From contig CANQRP010000002.1 in NCBI GenBank assembly GCA_947626305.1, forward strand, positions 1-53,357: a stretch of DNA of 53,357 nucleotides, given 5' to 3'. This document shows, one piece after another, positions 47,632 to 53,357 of this stretch (positions are counted from its first letter, which is position 1; each line of letters begins with the position of its first letter). Below the pieces are notes generated by a model. The model ran no database searches. It saw only the letters and a program-made list of their open reading frames with translations, and had not been told where the DNA came from. This DNA is from an uncultured Clostridia bacterium. Lineage in GTDB: Bacteria > Bacillota > Clostridia > Christensenellales > Borkfalkiaceae. Position numbers and translations under genes: made by a program.

Positions 47632-48533
47632 GAGCCGATCTGCATCTTCACACACTCTGTTCGGACGGCACATACCCGCCTGCGGAGGTCGCCCGTAGGT
47701 GCAAAGAGGCGGGGGTCGCGCTCTTTGCTCTCACCGATCACGACAACATGAGCGGGCTGAAAGAGGGAGCGGATGCGGCGAAATCGCTCGGGCTTCATTT
47801 CGTCCGCGGGATCGAGGTCTCCGCCTATCGCGGGGCGACGAAGGTCCACGTCCTCGGCTACGGCTGCCGCGAGGGGGACGCCTATACCCGCTTCCTCAAC
47901 GCGCGGGAGGAGGGGGCGCGCGCCCGCGCGCAGGACGCCGTGCAAAAGGCAAACGCCGCGCTCGGGCTCGACGTTACCATGGAGGAGGTGGAACGGTTCC
48001 ACCCCCGTAAGGACTCGCCGCTCCACAGCATGCACGTTCTGGCTGCGTTTGCAAACCGCCTCGGCGGGGACAAAGATAAGCTCTATCGCGAGCTCTTCGT
48101 CCCCGGTGCGCCCGCATTTTCGGGGATCGGGAGACCTCTGCCCGAAGAGGCTGTGCGCGCCATACACGAAATGGGCGGCGTTGCCGTGCTTGCCCATCCC
48201 GCTCAGATCCTTGTGCTCCCCGAGGAAGTCTCCGCGCGTTTCCGTCTTTTCTCCCGCAAGGAGAGGGAGGAGGTCAAGTGTACCTACAAGGGAGCGCGCA
48301 CCGCGCTCATGGAAAAACTCGTTGCCGAGGGGCTCGACGGCATAGAATGTTATCACTCGACGCATACTTTCATTGAAACGGAGGAATTTCTCGCGTTCGC
48401 AAAGGCGCACGGGCTGTTTGTCACGGGCGGGTCGGACTTTCATTCGGACGGCGGTTCGAGGAAGATCGGTCGTCCCGTCTTTGACGCGTCGGAAACCGAG
48501 GGACTGCTCCTTTCTTTGGAAGGAAGCGTATGA
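47628..48533 (+). CDS. PHP-domain metal-dependent phosphoesterase
   Basis: MRADLHLHTLCSDGTYPPAEVARRCKEAGVALFALTDHDNMSGL; ATGA overlap with recF. Confidence 0.95.
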   Translation: MRADLHLHTLCSDGTYPPAEVARRCKEAGVALFALTDHDNMSGLKEGADAAKSLGLHFVRGIEVSAYRGATKVHVLGYGCREGDAYTRFLNAREEGARARAQDAVQKANAALGLDVTMEEVERFHPRKDSPLHSMHVLAAFANRLGGDKDKLYRELFVPGAPAFSGIGRPLPEEAVRAIHEMGGVAVLAHPAQILVLPEEVSARFRLFSRKEREEVKCTYKGARTALMEKLVAEGLDGIECYHSTHTFIETEEFLAFAKAHGLFVTGGSDFHSDGGSRKIGRPVFDASETEGLLLSLEGSV

Positions 48534-49777
48534 AGGGGAAAACGGCAGCGCTCCTCCTTGCGGGGAGCTTTTTTTTCGGCTTCGGGAAAGTCGGGCGGGA
48601 TGTCACGGTCGGCGGCGTTGCGGTCGGCGGGATGTCCTATGCCGAGGCGGAACAAGCCGTGCGTGCCCGCTTGCTCGAAGGGCTGTCTCCCGTTGTCATC
48701 CATACGCCTTCGGGCGACGTCACGGTGAAGGAAGAACTCACCGTGACGGACGACATCGCGCAGCTCGTGCGGCGCGCAAAGAGGGGACAGACCCTCGCCG
48801 TCTCCTATTGCCGCGAATGGGCGGATGCGGAGGAGGTGTTGGCGGAGCTCTGCGCGCGGGAAACGCGGGAGGCGAAAGACGCCGAAATGACCTTTTCTTC
48901 GGAAGGTTTTCGCTACATGGGGGAGGTTTTCGGGACGACTTGCGACTATGCGGAGCTCCTTGCGGACGTGAGAGAAGTGTTGCGGGACGGGGGCGAAGTG
49001 ACGCTGCACACCCGCGCCTATGCGCCCGCCGTGACGGAAGAAGCGCTGCGCGCGAAGACGCGGGAACTCGCCTCTTTTCGGACCTGCTTCGACGGTTCCA
49101 ATTCTCCGCGGCGGCACAACATCGCTCTTGCCGCCTCCCGTATCGCGGGGACCGTACTTGCGCCGGGGCAGACCTTTTCCTTCAACGACGCCGTCGGCAG
49201 GCGCACCGAGGAGAACGGTTTCCGTACGGCGGCGGTCATTTCGGACGGCGAATTCGTGCCGGGCGTGGGGGGAGGCGTGTGCCAGACGAGCACCACGCTC
49301 TTCGGGGCGGCGCTCCGCGCGGGCATGAAGATCGAGGAGAGCCGTGCGCACTCCCTCGCGGTGGGGTATGTTCCCCCCTCCGAAGACGCCATGGTCTCGG
49401 AGACGAGCGATCTCAGATTCGTCAATCCCTATCCCTGCCCCGTGTATATTCTCGCGGAGATGGGGACGGGGAGCGTATGTTTTCGCTTTTTCGGTATGCC
49501 GGATGGGAGAACGTACCGCGTGGAGAGCAGGGTACTTGAACGCATCCCGCCCGCACCGCCCGAGGAAGTCACGGGGGAGGAAAACGCCGTGCTCCGCGCC
49601 GAAAAGGAGGGCGTTCTGAGCGAGAGCTATCTCGTGGTGCGCGCCGCGGACGGATCGCTTCTCTCCCGCACGCGCATCCGCAGGGACAGCTATGCCCCCG
49701 TGCGCGGCAAGGTGGCGGTAAAGCCCTCCGGCGAGGAGGGACCTCCCGAAGCCGATGCACCCGAGGGGGAAATGTAA
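48530..49777 (+). CDS. VanW-family protein
   Basis: NSPRRHNIALAASRIAGTVLAPGQTFSFNDAVGRRTEENGFRTAAVISDGEFVPGVGGGVCQTSTTLFGAALRAGMKI. Confidence 0.93.
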   Translation: MKGKTAALLLAGSFFFGFGKVGRDVTVGGVAVGGMSYAEAEQAVRARLLEGLSPVVIHTPSGDVTVKEELTVTDDIAQLVRRAKRGQTLAVSYCREWADAEEVLAELCARETREAKDAEMTFSSEGFRYMGEVFGTTCDYAELLADVREVLRDGGEVTLHTRAYAPAVTEEALRAKTRELASFRTCFDGSNSPRRHNIALAASRIAGTVLAPGQTFSFNDAVGRRTEENGFRTAAVISDGEFVPGVGGGVCQTSTTLFGAALRAGMKIEESRAHSLAVGYVPPSEDAMVSETSDLRFVNPYPCPVYILAEMGTGSVCFRFFGMPDGRTYRVESRVLERIPPAPPEEVTGEENAVLRAEKEGVLSESYLVVRAADGSLLSRTRIRRDSYAPVRGKVAVKPSGEEGPPEADAPEGEM

Positions 49778-49849
49778 CGGGATCATGCGCGCGCGGCGGC
49801 AAAGCCTGCCTTTCAAACGAAAAAAATGCAAAAAAGACCGCAAAATCGG

Positions 49850-49979
49850 TTGATTTTTTGCGTTGCTTCCGCTATAATAAGCAAGTGACTTTGAACGTTC
49901 CTCTGCCGCAGCGCCGCTAAAGTGCGCAAAATCAAGAACGGGAATGAACGTTTTTTCGAAACAAACGGAGGTAAAGTCA
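49850..49979 (+). promoter_or_regulatory. rplS promoter (TTGATT-17-TATAAT) and about 95-nt leader, possible L19 autoregulatory leader
   Basis: TTGATT 49850-49855, TATAAT 49873-49878; leader contains repeated GAACGTT(C) segments able to pair. Confidence 0.45.
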
Positions 49980-50324
49980 ATGAAAGGTCTCATCGAAGCG
50001 ATCGAGAAAGAGGGGCTCAAAGAGAATGCCCCCAAGTTCAATGTGGGCGACACCGTAAAGGTCGGCTACCGCATCATCGAAGGCGGGAAAGAGAGGATCC
50101 AGAACTTCGAAGGCGTCGTCATCGCCAAGAAGCACGGCGGGATCCGCGAGACGTTCACCGTCCGCCGTCTTTCCTTCGGCGTCGGCGTGGAGCGCTGCTT
50201 CCCCCTGCATTCCCCGAAGGTCGCCTATGTCACCGTTGTCCGCGCAGGGAAAGTGAGAAGAGCAAAGCTCTACTACCTCAGAGGACGTACCGGCAAGGCT
50301 GCCAAGATCAAAGAATTGAAGTAA
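49980..50324 (+). CDS. rplS: 50S ribosomal protein L19
   Basis: [82 protein letters not shown] acggaggt. Confidence 0.98.
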   Translation: MKGLIEAIEKEGLKENAPKFNVGDTVKVGYRIIEGGKERIQNFEGVVIAKKHGGIRETFTVRRLSFGVGVERCFPLHSPKVAYVTVVRAGKVRRAKLYYLRGRTGKAAKIKELK

Positions 50325-50331
50325 CGGATGA

Positions 50332-50360
50332 GAGCGCCCGAAGTAAGGAGCGCTCTTTTC
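50332..50360 (+). terminator. Terminator after rplS
   Basis: GAGCGC...GCGCTC followed by TTTTC. Confidence 0.65.
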
Positions 50361-50368
50361 TATGTCCG

Positions 50369-50405
50369 CCGCGCCGCCGGTCTGCTTCGCAGACCGGCGG
50401 CGCGG
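50369..50405. repeat. Perfect palindrome 3' of rplS (17-bp arms)
   Basis: CCGCGCCGCCGGTCTGC-TTC-GCAGACCGGCGGCGCGG. Confidence 0.88.
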
Positions 50406-50449
50406 TCCCTTTATGCCGTAAATTTTTTTGAAAAAGCCCGTGAAAATCG

Positions 50450-50478
50450 TTTACAATTACGGGCATTTCGGTTAGAAT
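50450..50478 (+). promoter_or_regulatory. Promoter of the large membrane protein gene
   Basis: TTTACA, 17-nt spacer, TAGAAT. Confidence 0.55.
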
Positions 50479-50510
50479 AGAATGCGACGATATAATAAGG
50501 AAATAATCGT

Positions 50511-52544
50511 ATGAAGAAAACTAACATTTGGAAAGGGATGTCGAAGTGCCTTCGCGCCTTCCTCATTCTGGCACTCGTCTTTCTTGTCCTCGGGCTCGGA
50601 ACGCTCGGTTCCGCCCGCTCCACGGGCAAAGCCTATGCGCTCGCCGCAAAGCGCGCTACGGACGGCAAAGAGCCCTGCATCGTGCTCCGCGTCTCCGCGC
50701 CCGAAAAGAGCGTGGGGGAAAACAGCGACTTCGCCGTCAAGGAAGTCTATCTCAACTTCGGCGCGATTTATACCGATTTCGGCGGCGTCGTTACCTTCCA
50801 GATCGCCCGCGGCACCAACGAGGACAGCTCGTGGTACAGCTCCGTCGACATCAAACTCGCCAATTTCTATGAAAACACCGAGAACGAAAGTTCCTCGGGC
50901 GCCATTACGGATTCTCTCTGCAATTGGATCAGGTACGACGTCGGCACGACCGACGGCTGGGATCTTTCCACCTATCCCTTCTATCGCATCAAAGTGACGG
51001 GCGGGAGCGTCCTCATCAACGAGATCGTGTTCGTCGCCTATGACGTGAACGCCGGGGAGTCCGCGAAGCCCGTCATCCTCAACGCGTCCGTGCATGCGGG
51101 CGGAAACAACGGGACCCTTCTGCCCTATGACTCCTCCCTCGGGGAAACGGCGGAGACCGCCATAGAGAGGGCGGGCGCCATTGTGGACAGCCCCTGCATC
51201 CCCTCCATGGCACAGAGCTCCTTCTTCCGCTTAGGGCAGGAAGAGATCTGGTCGATGATGACGATCTCCGAAATGCGCCTCGGAAATACGTTTGTGCAGG
51301 GCGCCGTCTACCACATCGACTCCGTGTACAACGCCTTCGGGAACGACCTGCTCGCCTTTGGGACCCTCATCGGCGGGATGAGTCCGTTCGGGCTGCGTCT
51401 CATGCCCTTCCTCGCCTCCTTCGGCGTGCTTGTGTTCGGCTTCCTGTTCGTGCGCAAGCTCTCGGGCAGCGATAAGGCGGGCTTCGTCTTTGCCGTGCTC
51501 TACGCGCTCTGCGGCGTCGGCATGAGCCTCGGGCACTTCGGGACCCCCCTCATGATCGGGCTCTTCTTCTTTGTTGCGGCGCTCTATTTCGTGACGAAAT
51601 TTTACTTCGACGGATTGAAAAAAGCAAGTTATCTTTCCGCAATGCCCATCCTGTTTGCCGGAATATTCGCGGCGGCTTCCGTCTGCGTGAACGGCGCTTT
51701 CCTCATTCCCGTCGCGGGACTCGTGCTCCTCTTTGTCGCGGGGCTAGTACGCCAGCTGCGCACGACCCGCGCCGCGTTGGATGCGGCAATCGACGAGGTC
51801 GAAGCGGACGAGAGCGAGGGCGGGACCCCTCACACCGAGGAGGGGACTTCGGAACCGCGGAAAAAACTTGCCGCGGCGCTCGCCGACCATCGCTTCAAGG
51901 GAAGCGTTGCGGGGTGCGTGTTCTTTGCCTTCCTCGTGTTCGGCTTCTTGCTCATCTCCATGCTTGCCGCGCTTCCCATGTACTATCCCTACGTCAAGCA
52001 GTACGATAACCCTCTGTCGCCCGAGAAGAGCATCTTCTACTTCATGGTGAAGGCGTTCGCGGGCGGCTTTACGGGGAGCAATTTCCTTCCCTCGCCGCAG
52101 TCGGTATGGGCTCCCGTCTATCTTCTCTTCAAGGGGACGGGCGCAAGCTATGCCGTCACCGCCGCGGGACCGCTCGTCGCCCTCGCCGCGCTTCTCTCCG
52201 GCGTTGCGGGCGCCGTGCTCTCCATCCTGTTCCTTGCGCGGAAGACAAACGACGATTCGTTCAAGACCCGTTTTGTCTCCCTGCTCATCCCGCTCTGCGG
52301 GCTGGTCCTCGGGCTTGTGACCGCCGCCTTTGCAAAGGGCGCGCTCGCCTTTATGTTCCTTGCCTATCTGTGCCTGTTTGCGCTCGCGGGGAATGCGGTG
52401 ACGGAAGAGGATGAAAAATACGCAAAAGTCATACGCATCCTGTCGACGATCTGTCTGTTCGCGCTTGCGGTGTGCTTCGGACTCTTCTGTGTGGTAACAT
52501 TCTCCATTCCCACCTCCGGATTCCTTTCGGGGCTCTGGGCATAA
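50511..52544 (+). CDS. Large multi-pass membrane protein with extracytoplasmic N-terminal domain (possible GT-C-like)
   Basis: N-terminal TM, about 220-residue soluble segment, then multiple TM helices; SPFGLRLMPFLASFGVLVFGFLFVRKLSG resembles dolichyl-P-mannose transferase-type regions. Confidence 0.55.
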   Translation: MKKTNIWKGMSKCLRAFLILALVFLVLGLGTLGSARSTGKAYALAAKRATDGKEPCIVLRVSAPEKSVGENSDFAVKEVYLNFGAIYTDFGGVVTFQIARGTNEDSSWYSSVDIKLANFYENTENESSSGAITDSLCNWIRYDVGTTDGWDLSTYPFYRIKVTGGSVLINEIVFVAYDVNAGESAKPVILNASVHAGGNNGTLLPYDSSLGETAETAIERAGAIVDSPCIPSMAQSSFFRLGQEEIWSMMTISEMRLGNTFVQGAVYHIDSVYNAFGNDLLAFGTLIGGMSPFGLRLMPFLASFGVLVFGFLFVRKLSGSDKAGFVFAVLYALCGVGMSLGHFGTPLMIGLFFFVAALYFVTKFYFDGLKKASYLSAMPILFAGIFAAASVCVNGAFLIPVAGLVLLFVAGLVRQLRTTRAALDAAIDEVEADESEGGTPHTEEGTSEPRKKLAAALADHRFKGSVAGCVFFAFLVFGFLLISMLAALPMYYPYVKQYDNPLSPEKSIFYFMVKAFAGGFTGSNFLPSPQSVWAPVYLLFKGTGASYAVTAAGPLVALAALLSGVAGAVLSILFLARKTNDDSFKTRFVSLLIPLCGLVLGLVTAAFAKGALAFMFLAYLCLFALAGNAVTEEDEKYAKVIRILSTICLFALAVCFGLFCVVTFSIPTSGFLSGLWA

Positions 52545-52588
52545 ACATTGCCGCGGTCCCGCGGCATGGGTCTTACGAGGGAAAAAAT

Positions 52589-53357
52589 ATGATCGCGAAA
52601 ATCATCTGTTATGCACTCTCCGGTCTCGACGGCGTTCCCGTGGAAGTGGAAACGGACGTCAACAGGGGCGTTCCTTCTTACGACATGGTGGGGCTTCCCG
52701 ATACTGCCGTGAAGGAGTCCAAGGAGCGCGTGCGCTCCGCACTCAAAAACAGCGGATTGCTGTTCCCCATGAACCGGATCACCATCAATTTCGCCCCCGC
52801 CGACCTCAAAAAAGAGGGCGCTTCCTTCGATCTCGCGATCGCCGTCTCTCTCCTGAAAGCAAGTGAGCAGCTGATTGGTGCGGATGTATCGGATATCGTC
52901 TTTCTCGGCGAGTTGGCGCTCAACGGAGATCTTCGCCCCGTCCGCGGACTTCTGCCCATCCTCATCTCCGCAAAAGGACACGGCTTTACCAAGTTCATCA
53001 TCCCCGCCGCCAATGCAAAAGAAGCGCGTTTTCTGGGCGGCGCGGAAATTTACCCCGCCGAAACGCTGCTCGCCGTGGTGGAACACCTCGTCGGCGCGCG
53101 GGTGATCGAGCCGCTCGAGACGGCGGAATTTGCCGCCTGCAAGTGGCAGAGTTCCTCCGCCGATCTCAAATACGTCAAAGGTCAGCCCATTGCGCGGCGC
53201 GCCATCGAGATCGCCGTCGCCGGCGGGCACAATCTGCTCATGGTGGGTCCTCCCGGCACGGGCAAGACGATGCTCGCGCGCTGCCTTCCCACCATCATGC
53301 CCGACCTCTCCTTCGAAGAGGCGCTCGAGATCACCAAGATTCACTCGGTGGCGGGCG
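52589..53357 (+). CDS. comM: YifB/ComM-family Mg-chelatase-like AAA ATPase (3'-truncated; not in ORF track)
   Basis: Direct translation MIAKIICYALSGLDGVPVEVETDVNRGVPSYDMVGLPDTAVKESKERVRSALKNSG...GGHNLLMVGPPGTGKTMLA. Confidence 0.95.
   Translation, partial: MIAKIICYALSGLDGVPVEVETDVNRGVPSYDMVGLPDTAVKESKERVRSALKNSGLLFPMNRITINFAPADLKKEGASFDLAIAVSLLKASEQLIGADVSDIVFLGELALNGDLRPVRGLLPILISAKGHGFTKFIIPAANAKEARFLGGAEIYPAETLLAVVEHLVGARVIEPLETAEFAACKWQSSSADLKYVKGQPIARRAIEIAVAGGHNLLMVGPPGTGKTMLARCLPTIMPDLSFEEALEITKIHSVAG

Overview
The window is a GC-rich (visual impression), gene-dense segment of what looks like a Clostridia/Firmicutes chromosome. It is mostly housekeeping genes: V-type ATPase A/B/D; a ferritin, flavodiiron protein and rubredoxin group; pdxST; queH, queA and tgt; ruvCAB; yajC, a SCIFF peptide with its radical SAM maturase, then secDF; recJ; relA/spoT; hemZ; mazF; plsX-rnc-smc-ftsY; ylxM-ffh-rpsP-khpA; a SpoVB/MurJ-type flippase; mnmG-dnaA; recF-PHP-vanW; rplS; and a partial comM/yifB. 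Accessory genes include an XRE regulator divergent from a large BspA-like leucine-rich-repeat lipoprotein. I saw no prophage, transposase, CRISPR array, rRNA or tRNA. The most interesting signals are: (1) a three-operator XRE/LRR-lipoprotein switch at 40609-40705, with the operators placed on near-consensus promoters and a probably leaderless repressor; (2) a dispersed G/C-rich palindromic repeat that appears inserted in frame inside mnmG, and possibly a related one inside hemZ; (3) a paired-dyad promoter at ylxM-ffh that looks like an autoregulatory operator fused to a terminator; (4) the SCIFF ranthipeptide pair embedded in the Sec accessory operon; (5) a set of very long, perfect, tiny-loop palindromes at gene 3' ends; (6) a divergent dnaA/recF arrangement without dnaN or visible DnaA boxes. 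All calls come from reading the sequence and supplied translations. No database search was run.
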